64,000 nucleotides of DNA from Anaerocolumna sedimenticola (GCF_009931695.1 NZ_CP048000.1:5226501-5290500); one strand, 5' to 3'. Shown: positions 55,626 to 64,000, counted from the stretch's first letter. Notes: generated by a model not told the origin, from the sequence alone. A program made the numbers and translations.

Positions 55626-55967
55626 CTACTCTTGGAACATATCACACTTTAAATCAGAAATATCAACAAAAGCTATCCTCGTATTTACAATCTCCAAGGT
55701 TCTGCCTGCATCATCTATTCGTGTTACCATTCCGGTTACCTGCACATATTCTCTATTCTGAAAATATTCCACAGTAATTATGTCTTCTTTCTGAATCTGT
55801 CTTAACTTCCAATCTAACACCTTCTTCTGCTCTTCCGATAAATCACGTTTAGGAACGATAATCCGTTCTTTTTCTGACACTGCTTCCCGAAACCCTTTTA
55901 ATGCATCAAAGGGCATAAATTGTTTAGCGCGGCTTCTCCTGTCCATTTTAATCCTTCTATTCTCCAC
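55626..55967 (-). CDS. YolD-like family protein
   Basis: A 113-aa protein with the YolD signature RRSRAKQFMPFDALKGFREA and a C-terminal beta-rich part (TVEYFQNREYVQVTGMVTRI, LEIVNTRIAFVDISDL). YolD proteins accompany UvrX-type polymerases and may modulate them. The GTG at 55967 is preferred (GGAGG 8 nt upstream), overlapping the polymerase stop by 11 nt, so translation is coupled. Confidence 0.9.
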   Translation of the reverse strand: MENRRIKMDRRSRAKQFMPFDALKGFREAVSEKERIIVPKRDLSEEQKKVLDWKLRQIQKEDIITVEYFQNREYVQVTGMVTRIDDAGRTLEIVNTRIAFVDISDLKCDMFQE

Positions 55968-57222
55968 TTTTATGACCTCCAATCTGTCTGTTCCGTTCTA
56001 TGGTGGTACCAGCTTCCTGCAAATCCATCCCACGTACAAGAGCATTTTTACCAAACTTTTCTTTGATTTCAAGCGCTGCCTTCTGTAGCTTCCTATCCTT
56101 TTCCAGTTCTGCCGGATTGGTAAATAAGTCATACTGTTCGTAAGCTTCATCAACAATATTATTGCATGACAGACTCAGCCGCCTTATTGGTTTATTCTTA
56201 TCCACAATACCCTCATACAATCCCATCACATAAGGCAGGATAGTCCGGTAGGAATTAGTAGTAACAGACATGGATGCGGTTCCTATCGCCGGCTTTAATT
56301 CCAGCTCATTTGAATATCCAATCATCAATGACACAGAACCGGTAACCACATTTTTATCTACCATATCCAGACATAAGGCATCTGCCATCTCTTTTACAAT
56401 CAGCTTGCACTCCTCAAAGCTATAATCCCTTGCAAGTACCTGACCGCTGGACATAGAATTGCTTTTTGACCTATATGCCTTTATATCCGCCATGGTGGTT
56501 GTTTCCTTTCCCCAGGCGTGGTCTATCAAAAGCTCTGCATCAATGCCAAACAACCGGTATAGCAAATCTTCATTTATGCGGGTAATATCACCCATATTAA
56601 AAATACCTATACTATTCAGTCTGTTTGCGATTCCCTTACCTATTCTCCAGAAGTCAGTCAGTGGCTGGTGCTTCCATAATGTTTTTTGGTAGAGTTCCTC
56701 ATTCAGATATCCGATATTATCTTTCGCATGCTTTGCCATAATATCCAGTGCTACCTTGGCCAGATACAAATTTGTTCCAATTCCTGCCGTAGCAGTAATT
56801 CCTGTAGAGTTTTTAATATCCTCCATAATCCGTAACGCCACTTCCCTTGCGCTCATATGATACATGGAAAGATAATGGGTCACGTCAAGGAACGCCTCAT
56901 CAATGCTATAAACATGGATATCCTCTTTCGAAATATATTTCAAATAAATACCATAAATATCCGCAGAATATTTAATGTAGAGTTTCATTCTTGGCGGTGC
57001 CATGATGTACTGCACATCTTTGGGAATCTGAAATACCCTGCATCGGTTCTTTATTCCCAATGCTTTCATGGATGGTGAGATCGCAAGACATATTGTTTTC
57101 TCACTTCTCTCAGGGTCAGCCACCGCAAGATTAGTAGTCAGAGGATCAAGCCCACGCTCTACGCATTCTACAGAAGCATAAAATGATTTAAGATCAATAC
57201 ATAAATAAATCTGCTCTTCCAT
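55957..57222 (-). CDS. Y-family DNA polymerase, UvrX/DinB type
   Basis: A 421-aa translesion polymerase. LCIDLKSFYASVECVERGLD has the first catalytic Asp, and YSIDEAFLDVT the Asp-Glu pair. The helix-hairpin-helix region TDFWRIGKGIANRLNSIGIF and a little-finger domain (about 250-380) follow. The ATG at 57222 has GGGAGGTG 9 nt upstream. It is the first gene of a pair with yolD, as in the SOS-linked uvrX-yolD units of Bacilli and Clostridia. No LexA box was identified with confidence. Confidence 0.94.
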   Translation of the reverse strand: MEEQIYLCIDLKSFYASVECVERGLDPLTTNLAVADPERSEKTICLAISPSMKALGIKNRCRVFQIPKDVQYIMAPPRMKLYIKYSADIYGIYLKYISKEDIHVYSIDEAFLDVTHYLSMYHMSAREVALRIMEDIKNSTGITATAGIGTNLYLAKVALDIMAKHAKDNIGYLNEELYQKTLWKHQPLTDFWRIGKGIANRLNSIGIFNMGDITRINEDLLYRLFGIDAELLIDHAWGKETTTMADIKAYRSKSNSMSSGQVLARDYSFEECKLIVKEMADALCLDMVDKNVVTGSVSLMIGYSNELELKPAIGTASMSVTTNSYRTILPYVMGLYEGIVDKNKPIRRLSLSCNNIVDEAYEQYDLFTNPAELEKDRKLQKAALEIKEKFGKNALVRGMDLQEAGTTIERNRQIGGHKSGE

Positions 57223-57353
57223 CCAGGAAACACCTCCCTTATTTTTCGTTACCATGGTCTTAATCAAATTTTATTATACCACCAGAACATATGTTTGTAT
57301 ACATGTTTTTTCTGGAATTTTACGCTTTGAAAGGACTATGCCCGGTGTGAGTC

Positions 57354-57382
57354 TTGATATTTTAGCAAGTCTGGGATATAAT
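57354..57382 (+). promoter_or_regulatory. Sigma-A promoter of metG
   Basis: TTGATA (57354-57359) and TATAAT (57377-57382) with a 17-bp spacer. The T-box leader begins about 35 nt further on. Confidence 0.8.
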
Positions 57383-57417
57383 ATTTTATAAATATATATT
57401 CTAAAAATGCGTTGAAG

Positions 57418-57690
57418 AGAAAGAGTATGTAACAATAGCTTTTACAGAGAACCCAGTTGCTGAGAAAGGGTAAGGCGAAGGTTACTGAACATGGTCTTGG
57501 AGCAGCGTACCGAAAAGTTTCCTTTTAGGCTACGTCGGGATCTCCCGTTATAGAGATAGAGTATCGGTTATTTATACCCGTACTTGATGAGGTTCATTTC
57601 GTGAGGAATGAATAAATAAGGGTGGTAACACGAAGCATAGGCTCTCGTCCCTGAATATTTCGTATTCGGGGTGAGGGCTTTTTTATTATA
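57418..57690 (+). promoter_or_regulatory. T-box riboswitch, methionine specifier
   Basis: A complete T-box leader. Stem I holds the GAAC-ATG-GTCTTGGAGC specifier region, with ATG at 57491-57493, matching tRNA-Met. The T-box sequence AAGGGTGGTAACACG is at 57618-57632. The terminator is GCTCTCGTCCCTGAATA (57641-57657) with TATTCGGGGTGAGGGC (57663-57678) and a T-run. Uncharged tRNA-Met should pair its 3' end in the bulge and favour the antiterminator, turning on metG when methionine charging is low. Confidence 0.93.
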
Positions 57691-57746
57691 AAAATATTAG
57701 CGAGATAAATACTTCGTATTATAAAAAAATGAAATGAGGGATAATA

Positions 57747-59372
57747 GTGAAAAATATTTTAATCGGAGGCGCTTGGCCTTATGCCAATGGCTCACTTCAC
57801 ATTGGCCATGTCGCAGCTTTGCTGCCTGGTGATGTTCTTGCAAGATATTATCGTTTAAAAGGCGATCAAGTTTTTTATGTTTCTGGTAGTGATTGCCATG
57901 GAACACCAGTAACAATTCGAGCAAAACAAGAGGGTAGAACCCCAAGAGAAATCAGTGAGCACTATCATAATGAATTTAGTTCTGTGTTTGGAAAATTAGG
58001 GTTTAGCTATGATTTATATAGTAAAACTTCAGATTGTTCGCACATAAGTTTTGTGACTAATTTTCATAAAAAGCTTTATGAAAGTGACTATATTTATGAA
58101 AAAACCGCGCCTCAGGCTTTTTGTGAACATTGTCAAAAGGTGCTGACCGATCGTTTGGTTAAAGGTATTTGCCCAAATTGTGGAAGCCAGACAAGAGCCG
58201 ATCAATGTGATAATTGTGGCACGGTTTTAGAAGCCGAAGCAGTAACCGCACCTTTTTGTTCGGAATGTGGTAACGCCGTTGTCTTTTCAGAAACAAAACA
58301 GCTCTATATTGCAATATCCAAACTTGAACATCAGTTATCCAATTATCTATCATCAAAATCTTATTGGAGAAAAAATGCGGTTGCTTTTACTAAAAGATAT
58401 ATTGATGAAGGGCTAAGGGATAGAGCAATTACAAGAAATCTTGACTGGGGCATAGATGTTCCCAAAGAGGGTTACGAGGACAAAAAGATATATATATGGG
58501 CTGAAAATGTACTTGGATATTTATCCGTAAGCAAGGTAGTTGCAGAAAGCCAAGGAATTAAGTTCAATGAATTATGGGGTAGTAATGCACGGCACTATTA
58601 TGTACATGGTAAAGATAATATTCCGTTTCATACTATAATACTACCAGCATTATTGCTTGCTCATGGCGAAAGCTTACGTTTGCCGGATGATATTATCTCA
58701 AGCGAATATTTAACATTGGAGGGAAAGAAAATTTCAACAAGTCAGAACTGGGCAATATGGGCTAAGGATATTGTTGAGAATTATAATCCGGATTCGTTAA
58801 GGTACTTCTTTATAGCTAACGGTCCAGAAAAAAGAGATACTGATTTTTCGTGGCGGGAATTTGTAGAAAGAAATAACAGTGAGTTATTGGGATCATATGG
58901 AAATTTTGTAAACAGAACCCTGGCTTTTTTGGTTAAATATAATGAAAGTACAATTCCGCCTGGTAAAATAGAAAATGATATTAAAGAAAAAATAGATGAT
59001 ATTTATTTGAAAGTTGGCCGGAAAATTGAAGATGGCCAGTTTAAGGATGCACTTGATCTTATATTTGATTTTGTTCGATTTGGAAATAAGTACTATGATT
59101 CGATGGAGCCATGGAAGAGCAGAGTTGAAAATAAAGATAAATGCGACCACACACTTAATAATTGTGTTCAGATTATTGCAAACTTAGCTGTATTATTGCA
59201 GCCCTTTTTACCGTTTTCTTCACAAAAAATAGCTAATTGGCTTAACTTATATAATGAGTGGAAACCGCAATATGTTCAAGAAGGGTATAAGTTTTCAGAC
59301 ATCTCCATATTATTTGAAAGGCTCGATAAAAAAATTATTGAAAAAGAAAGGGGAAAACTTGGATGCAATTAG
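57747..59372 (+). CDS. metG: Methionyl-tRNA synthetase, two-knuckle KISTS type
   Basis: A 541-aa class I synthetase. HIGH is at 18-21 (LHIGH). The connective domain has two zinc knuckles (CEHCQK ... CPNC and CDNC ... CSEC). The second signature is KISTS (328-332), in place of KMSKS. There is no C-terminal Trbp111-like tRNA-binding domain. Housekeeping Bacilli/Clostridia MetRS usually has one knuckle, KMSKS and Trbp111, so this may be a second, archaeal/Gram-negative-style MetRS. Similar MetRS2 enzymes confer resistance to MetRS inhibitors in other Gram-positives. The start is GTG, with GAGGG 6 nt upstream. Confidence 0.94.
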   Translation: MKNILIGGAWPYANGSLHIGHVAALLPGDVLARYYRLKGDQVFYVSGSDCHGTPVTIRAKQEGRTPREISEHYHNEFSSVFGKLGFSYDLYSKTSDCSHISFVTNFHKKLYESDYIYEKTAPQAFCEHCQKVLTDRLVKGICPNCGSQTRADQCDNCGTVLEAEAVTAPFCSECGNAVVFSETKQLYIAISKLEHQLSNYLSSKSYWRKNAVAFTKRYIDEGLRDRAITRNLDWGIDVPKEGYEDKKIYIWAENVLGYLSVSKVVAESQGIKFNELWGSNARHYYVHGKDNIPFHTIILPALLLAHGESLRLPDDIISSEYLTLEGKKISTSQNWAIWAKDIVENYNPDSLRYFFIANGPEKRDTDFSWREFVERNNSELLGSYGNFVNRTLAFLVKYNESTIPPGKIENDIKEKIDDIYLKVGRKIEDGQFKDALDLIFDFVRFGNKYYDSMEPWKSRVENKDKCDHTLNNCVQIIANLAVLLQPFLPFSSQKIANWLNLYNEWKPQYVQEGYKFSDISILFERLDKKIIEKERGKLGCN

Positions 59373-59491
59373 CTGTCTTTCTTTTCGCGAGTCTGTTTAG
59401 GAAAATCAGTCAAAAATTTACTTTCTTTCACTGAATCCTTAAGTTTGACTGCCTTTTAAAGCGTGTTATTGCACGATACGGCATCGTAAAT

Positions 59492-59842
59492 TCATTCGAG
59501 GTCAAAGACTGCCTGCATTCGTTGAAAGCAGTTCTTTGATCTCGAATCCAGTTCTTTGTAGTCATTGACTGCTTTCCCATATCTTTCAGAAAAGGCATTA
59601 CCACAGTCCATTACAAATCCAAGTGCAGCGCAATCGTCTGCCATATAATGGTCTATCAACTCTATGTAATTGATTTTTTGATCTCTGAATTTGTCACACC
59701 ATTTTACTGCAAAATCATGAACTTGTTTCATGTCTGCCACTATGGTTACCTCCGTTCCTTTAATTTCTAAAACTGGAATATCATATGAGCTTGAAGGAAT
59801 GGTTTGCTTGATGCAATATCCTCTCCACGGTCTTCCTGATTG
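59492..59842 (-). pseudogene. Fragment of a conserved protein of unknown family
   Basis: The minus strand is open from 59842: GYCIKQTIPSSSYDIPVLEI, KGTEVTIVADMKQVHDFAVK, WCDKFRDQKINYIELIDHYM, ADDCAALGFVMDCGNAF ... DYKELD, then a short tail SRSKNCFQRM before the stop. A GTG at 59740 with GGAGG would allow an 82-aa product. The reading continues upstream of that start in frame, so it is more likely the C-terminal part of a longer gene that has been cut at both ends. I do not recognise the family. Confidence 0.5.
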
Positions 59843-60102
59843 CTATAATCACAAAACATGTCCAAAACTTCATCTGTTGTGTTCCAAATTCTGTTTCCTG
59901 TCTCTGCTCGGTATCAGATGATGTTTCCGTGGTTGAATCCTCTTCAGCATTTTCAATCTTCTCAACTTCTAATGCCCAGTTGTTTTCATACTTTGTAGAC
60001 CAATTAGCTTGAATATCTTTGCTTTATATTTTTTCAATTTCTCGCTTGATTTTCTTTTTACTTACTGGACTTACAGCGAACATATCAACGACTTTCGCCT
60101 GG
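59843..60102 (-). other. Decayed coding DNA, several frames
   Basis: The minus strand shows protein-like stretches in shifting frames: NQAKVVDMFAVSPVSKKKIK then REIEKI and a stop; NWSTKYENNWALEVEKIENA; and, in another frame, NRIWNTTDEVLDMFCDYSNQ. They seem to lead into the fragment at 59492, so one larger gene has broken down here. A mobile-element cargo protein is possible but unproven. Confidence 0.4.
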
Positions 60103-61554
60103 TTACTTCAACTGTTCAATAACCAACTGTGAAAGAACCTTTATACCAAAATCAATTTCATCCAATGAAGCATTCGAATATGAAATCCTAATATACTGAC
60201 TAGAGTGATACTCATACAAATCTCCGGGGTGAATAAGTATTTTATTTTTTAAGGCTTTTACAAACAGCTGATACATTGATATACCATCATTTAACCTAAG
60301 CCAGATGAAATATCCACCTGCCGGTATGTTCCATGAAGCGATGCCTTTGAAATATCGATTAAGTGCAGTAAGTGCAGTATCCCTTCTTATCCGGACGTTT
60401 TCACGCATCAATTTATTATGTTCAGCGTACAGCCCACTGGCAAACATTTCTGCAGCTACATATTGAGAGAGTGAACTAGATCCGTAATCGCTTTGCATTT
60501 TAATATCCGCCAATCTTCCAATAACCTGTTCAGGCCCGACAATCCATCCTATCCTGAGTCCCGGACTCAAATTTTTCGACATACCGCCAACATAAAGAAC
60601 AAGGCCGTTTTTATCCAATGCTTTTAATGGCATTGGAGGCTGTTCATCAAACCATATCTCCCGGTAAACGTCATCCTCTATAACAGGTAACCTTTCCATT
60701 TCGCATTTTTCCAGGAGCGCTTTACGTCTTTCGAGTGACATTACAGTTCCTGTGGGGTTATGAAAAGTAGGTATTGTAAACAGCATTGATCCTCTTTTTC
60801 GCCTATGTCGTGCAAACAATTCCTGTATATTAATACCTTCTTCCTCTATAGATATTCCTGATAACTGCATACCAAAAGATTGAAAGGTTCTAAGTGAATA
60901 AAGGTATGAAGGCTTTTCCAGGTATACAACCGAACTTGAGTGCAGCAGTCCAAGAGAAATAAGCTGCAAGGCTTGCAAGGCACCGGAAGTAATTAATATG
61001 GACGAAGGTTCTGCCGCTATTCCCATAGTATCAAGATATTTGCATATCTCTTTTCTCAAATAAATTGATCCCCTCGGTTCTTCATAGCCAAGGAAATTTG
61101 CCGTTTCAGGCAGACCCTTCAATATTTTCTGTATCATTCCATAGGGAATCATTTTTGGAGATGGCTCACAGGAGCCTAACCTAATGATTCCAGGATCAAA
61201 TTCCGCCTGGTTAATTAGCTGTATTATGTTCTGATTGGACTGATGAGCTCCTGAAGAGATATAGTTATTCCAGTTGTAGGCACGCTCCATAGGAAACAAA
61301 GTCCATGTATCGTTAATGATTACTGTACCGCCTCCAGAATTTCCTTCAATAACCCCTTCAGCAGCCAGCTCTTCCATTGCCGCTACTATAGTGCTCCTGT
61401 TTACGTCAAAAATATCAGAAAGTGTCCTCTGACTTGGTAATTTTGTTCCAACAATCCATTCTCCGCAGGAAATTTTGTTTTTAATATAACCAGCTATCTG
61501 CAAATGCAATTGGGTCGGGCTGCTTCTGTCCGGTCTCCAATCAATATCCAGCAT
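60103..61554 (-). CDS. MocR-type regulator, divergent from OCD/PhzF genes
   Basis: A 483-aa GntR-aminotransferase fusion. Winged helix about 15-90 (LHLQIAGYIKNKISCGEWIV, PSQRTLSDIFDVNRSTIVAA) and aminotransferase domain with GGMSKNLSPGLRIGW (PLP Lys) and IEDDVYREIW. The ATG at 61554 has GGAGG 7 nt upstream; the open frame further up runs over the control region and is not used. It faces the ornithine cyclodeaminase-like gene, its probable target. Confidence 0.93.
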   Translation of the reverse strand: MLDIDWRPDRSSPTQLHLQIAGYIKNKISCGEWIVGTKLPSQRTLSDIFDVNRSTIVAAMEELAAEGVIEGNSGGGTVIINDTWTLFPMERAYNWNNYISSGAHQSNQNIIQLINQAEFDPGIIRLGSCEPSPKMIPYGMIQKILKGLPETANFLGYEEPRGSIYLRKEICKYLDTMGIAAEPSSILITSGALQALQLISLGLLHSSSVVYLEKPSYLYSLRTFQSFGMQLSGISIEEEGINIQELFARHRRKRGSMLFTIPTFHNPTGTVMSLERRKALLEKCEMERLPVIEDDVYREIWFDEQPPMPLKALDKNGLVLYVGGMSKNLSPGLRIGWIVGPEQVIGRLADIKMQSDYGSSSLSQYVAAEMFASGLYAEHNKLMRENVRIRRDTALTALNRYFKGIASWNIPAGGYFIWLRLNDGISMYQLFVKALKNKILIHPGDLYEYHSSQYIRISYSNASLDEIDFGIKVLSQLVIEQLK

Positions 61555-61592
61555 GACATTACCTCCACTCATTACTGATGTAACTATACCAC

Positions 61593-61626
61593 TTGGTTGG
61601 CCAAAAATCAACCAAACAATGGTTGG
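61593..61626. promoter_or_regulatory. Candidate MocR operator repeats
   Basis: Three related half-sites lie in 34 bp: TTGGTTGG (61593-61600), CAACCAA (61609-61615, inverted) and GGTTGG (61621-61626). Repeated short sites between divergent genes fit MocR binding, which typically uses direct repeats. They sit about 40 bp from the regulator start. Confidence 0.55.
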
Positions 61627-61696
61627 AGACATTTCTATGCGTTTTATCTATAATTATACCGATACAAAGAAATTAACCTATGGAGTAAAGATAAAT

Positions 61697-62746
61697 ATGA
61701 TACCTATAAGAATTTTAAGCGATGATGATATAAAAGTCATCCTGGATATTCGTAATACCATTGCATGTGTTGAAAAAGCTTATATTCTGAAAGCCAATAA
61801 TCAGGCAAGATTGTTCCCACTGATTTCCGAAGACCTGTCTGAAGGCAAGGCAGACATGGATATAAAATCCGGTGTTTTGTATAGTGATGATACCTTTGGA
61901 CTAAAGCTTGTTGCATGGTTTGGTGATAATATAAAAGAAGGCCTCCCGTCCTTAACTGGTTTAGCAATGATATTTGACTTGAAAACAGGATTTCCGAAAG
62001 CCATTATAAACGCAAGCCATTTAACAGCAATGCGGACAGGCGCCGCTGGTGCAATCGGTATAAAATATCTAGCAAAACATGACTCTAAAGCTCTGGTTGT
62101 CACAGGTACCGGAACTCAAGCAGTATTTCAGATCGCAGCTGCCATTTCAGTAATGCCATTACTTAAAAAAGTTTATATCTATCATCCATTGAGATACCAA
62201 AGTGCTGAAAAATTTCAAAGCACAATTAAAGAGAAACTTGGTACAATAAAAATTGATATTGAAGGCGACCCAATGAATTACATTTGGATTCAAAAACTAG
62301 ATTCAATTGATTTCATTGCTGTGGATCGTATTGAAAAAGCCCTTAATGAAACAGAGGTTGTAATAACCGTAACGCCTTCTCAAAAACCATATATTTTTCA
62401 CAACTGGATTAGGCCGGGTACTCATTTTAGCTGTATTGGGGCAGATATGCCAGGTAAGCAGGAAATAGATGAAAAAATCTTTGATGCAGCTAAGGTTTTT
62501 GTTGATGACATTCACCAAGCTTCCTCAGTTGGGGAAACACAAAATTCCATAAAGTCAGGCATTATTAATGAGAAACATTTAATCGAAATTGGCAGGCTAC
62601 TAAATGGCGATACCTATGGTCGGACATCAGAAAAAGATATTACTATATTTGATAGTACAGGTATTGCCCTGCAGGATCTTGCCGTTTCTAATTATATAAT
62701 TAAAAAGGCTGAAGAATTGAAGATTGGTACAACGGTTTATTTCTAA
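61697..62746 (+). CDS. Ornithine cyclodeaminase / mu-crystallin family protein
   Basis: A 349-aa NAD(P)-dependent enzyme. The substrate arginines and lysine lie in LGGVLYSD-like MDIKSGVLYSDDTFGLKLVA, the AxRTGA motif is LTAMRTGAAGAIGIKYLA, and the Rossmann loop is VVTGTGTQAVFQIAA. Relatives cyclise ornithine, reduce imines or make 2,3-diaminopropionate; this one cannot be assigned. The ATG at 61697 has GGAGTAAAG upstream. It precedes a PhzF-like gene by 32 bp and is divergent from a MocR regulator. Confidence 0.9.
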   Translation: MIPIRILSDDDIKVILDIRNTIACVEKAYILKANNQARLFPLISEDLSEGKADMDIKSGVLYSDDTFGLKLVAWFGDNIKEGLPSLTGLAMIFDLKTGFPKAIINASHLTAMRTGAAGAIGIKYLAKHDSKALVVTGTGTQAVFQIAAAISVMPLLKKVYIYHPLRYQSAEKFQSTIKEKLGTIKIDIEGDPMNYIWIQKLDSIDFIAVDRIEKALNETEVVITVTPSQKPYIFHNWIRPGTHFSCIGADMPGKQEIDEKIFDAAKVFVDDIHQASSVGETQNSIKSGIINEKHLIEIGRLLNGDTYGRTSEKDITIFDSTGIALQDLAVSNYIIKKAEELKIGTTVYF

Positions 62747-62778
62747 TATCACAAATATAAAAATCAGGAGATATAACA

Positions 62779-63651
62779 ATGAAAGTGAAAGCGTATACTA
62801 TTAATTCGTTTGCTAAAACTTCTTTAGGAGGTAACGGAGCAGGAGTTGTTTTAGATGCAGATTACTTGTCGGATGAAGAAATGCAAAAAATAGCTGCCGT
62901 CCTTGGCTTTAGCGAGACTGCCTTTGTTTTAAATTCAAATTTGGCAGATTTTAAGGTGAGATTCTTTACCCCGAGCGAAGAAGTCGATCTATGTGGACAT
63001 GCTACGATAGGGACATTCTTTACCATGGGAACCCTTGGGTATATAAAACCGGGTAACTATTTACAGGAAACCAAAGCAGGAATTTTGGGAGTTGAAATAA
63101 AGGAAGACCAGTCAATTATGATGAGTCAGCCACTGCCGGTTTTTTTTGAAACAATTGATAAGAGTGAAATTGCCGATTCCTTAAATATTGAAATTGCCAA
63201 CATCCATGAAGATTTGCCGGTTCAAATAGTATCTACAGGTCTTAGGGATATCATAGTGCCTATAAAAAACTTGGATGTATTATATTCCATAAAACCGGAC
63301 TTTAAAAAAATATTTGAGATCAGTAGAAGGTATAGTGCAGTCGGTTATCATGTTTTCTCATTGGAAACAATTAATTTTTCAACCGCATGCTGCAGAAACT
63401 TCGCTCCCTTATTTGGGATCCCGGAGGAATCCGCTACAGGTACATCAAACGGCGCCTTAGGCTGTTATCTTTATAAATATGGCAAAATCAACTTTGGTCA
63501 AACTTCAAATATTATCATCGAACAAGGTTATGCAATGAAAAAGCCATCGGAAATATTCGTATCCCTAGCTGTTGAAGGAGAAAAAATCACAGGAGTTAAA
63601 GTTGGAGGCAGAGCATTAAATTTATCATCCATAGAGATTGATATTGAATAA
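62779..63651 (+). CDS. PhzF family isomerase-like protein
   Basis: A 290-aa protein of the PhzF/DAP-epimerase-fold family. The catalytic Glu lies in LGFSETAFVLNS, with VDLCGHATIGTFF and ATGTSNGALGCYL as the substrate-binding motifs. PhzF itself isomerises a chorismate-derived acid in phenazine synthesis, but most homologues act on other compounds. No other phenazine genes are here. It forms an operon with the ornithine cyclodeaminase-like gene, so an amino-acid isomerase role is plausible. Confidence 0.92.
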   Translation: MKVKAYTINSFAKTSLGGNGAGVVLDADYLSDEEMQKIAAVLGFSETAFVLNSNLADFKVRFFTPSEEVDLCGHATIGTFFTMGTLGYIKPGNYLQETKAGILGVEIKEDQSIMMSQPLPVFFETIDKSEIADSLNIEIANIHEDLPVQIVSTGLRDIIVPIKNLDVLYSIKPDFKKIFEISRRYSAVGYHVFSLETINFSTACCRNFAPLFGIPEESATGTSNGALGCYLYKYGKINFGQTSNIIIEQGYAMKKPSEIFVSLAVEGEKITGVKVGGRALNLSSIEIDIE

Positions 63652-63665
63652 CTTAATCTTATAAT

Positions 63666-63697
63666 AAAGGCATCAGAGCTTCGAGTCTGATGCCTTT
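63666..63697. terminator. Terminator of the OCD-PhzF operon
   Basis: AAAGGCATCAGA (63666-63677) pairs perfectly with TCTGATGCCTTT (63686-63697) over an 8-nt loop, 15 nt after the phzF-like stop. The stem sequence GGCATCAGA also occurs in the terminator at 5232-5259. Confidence 0.8.
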
Positions 63698-63776
63698 ACT
63701 TACACCTATGAAATTTTTATTTAAACAAGAGCTTTTATCCTTGGCCCCTACTTTAGTTTTATTGCTTTATCTTAGC

Positions 63777-64000
63777 TTAAAATAGTAATCGAAACATAAT
63801 TATTCCGAATATATTAGCTATCATATGTGCAATGAAGGAAACATAAATATTCCGTGTTTTAATATAAATAACACCATAAATAATACCATCTAACAAGACA
63901 CTCGCAAGATCAAACAAAACAGCGGATGGATTTCCCGGAGTAAAATGCATGCTTGCAAAAAGCAACGTTGAAAATGCGATAGCTGCATACGGTTTCATAA
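63777..64000 (-). CDS. CPBP family intramembrane metalloprotease (partial)
   Basis: The last 73 codons of a membrane protein whose start lies beyond the window. ASMHFTPGNPSAVLFD holds the third-motif His, and ARNIYVSFIAHMIANIFGI-like KTRNIYVSFIAHMIANI the fourth-motif His-x3-Asn of CPBP (Abi/CAAX) proteases. Two to three helices are visible. It is read towards the OCD-PhzF operon and shares its terminator region. Confidence 0.85.
   Translation of the reverse strand, partial: MKPYAAIAFSTLLFASMHFTPGNPSAVLFDLASVLLDGIIYGVIYIKTRNIYVSFIAHMIANIFGIIMFRLLF

Noticed and set aside
62779..63651. A phenazine biosynthesis cluster
   Set aside because: Only a PhzF-like gene is present; no other phz genes are nearby, and PhzF homologues are broadly distributed.
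1..64000. CRISPR arrays, tRNA or rRNA genes, complete prophage
   Set aside because: No regularly spaced repeats, no tRNA T-loop/anticodon patterns, no rRNA signatures, and no phage structural genes were seen by eye.

Overview
The window is AT-rich, low-GC Gram-positive DNA, most likely from an anaerobic, spore-forming member of the Clostridia (Lachnospiraceae-like). Supporting signs are a T-box leader, strong AGGAGG-type ribosome binding sites, a LysM-GH18 protein of the spore cortex-enzyme type, a Ku/LigD pair, PadR/HAAS/DUF4097 and CPBP proteins, and many MocR and AraC regulators. No rRNA, tRNA, CRISPR array or intact insertion sequence was seen. The taxonomic call is inference from gene content.

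Layout. 1-3.3 kb: ku-ligD end-joining operon. 3.4-8.6 kb: GlcG-like protein, divergent LysR, DUF4349 lipoprotein, and a PadR plus HAAS/DUF4097 beta-solenoid pair. 9-13.3 kb: a decayed flavodoxin, a frameshifted squalene-cyclase-like gene, AraC plus GH13 oligo-1,6-glucosidase. 13.6-21 kb: small accessory genes (DUF4256, SigZ, frameshifted permease, LysM-GH18 with an altered active site, Vat-type acetyltransferase, BtrH-N fragment behind a MerR-type promoter, PNPOx-like protein, transposase remnant, DUF362 ferredoxin). 21.4-26.9 kb: chemosensory operon cheW-mcp-cheW-cheR-cheB-cheD with no cheA or cheY. 27-30.2 kb: a MalT-like LuxR regulator, a palindromic repeat element, and the decayed 3' end of a second copy of the same regulator.

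30.2-36.1 kb is the most distinctive part: a complete WxL cell-surface-complex locus read as one unit. It holds a large WxL adhesin (frameshifted here), a small LPQTG anchor protein, a small WxL protein, a DUF916/DUF3324 WxL-binding membrane protein and a dedicated sortase. Together they would display a non-covalently held surface complex. This locus type is best known from Lactobacillales, Listeria and Bacilli.

36.7-52 kb: a run of regulator-plus-redox-enzyme modules: Rrf2, VOC, three MocR regulators, two aldo/keto reductases, MATE exporter, GMC oxidoreductase with its small subunit, SDR, AraC, amidohydrolase. 52-57.2 kb: MBL hydrolase, flavodoxin, DUF2200, truncated VanZ, P-loop kinase-like protein, and the YolD/Y-family polymerase pair. 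57.3-59.4 kb: promoter, methionine T-box and a methionyl-tRNA synthetase of the two-zinc-knuckle, KISTS type. 59.5-60.1 kb is decayed coding DNA. 60.1-63.7 kb: a fourth MocR regulator divergent from ornithine cyclodeaminase-like and PhzF-like genes. A CPBP membrane protease runs off the right edge.

Three genes (about 10.36, 15.85 and 35.40 kb) are each broken by what looks like a single frameshift. They should be checked against reads before being called pseudogenes.
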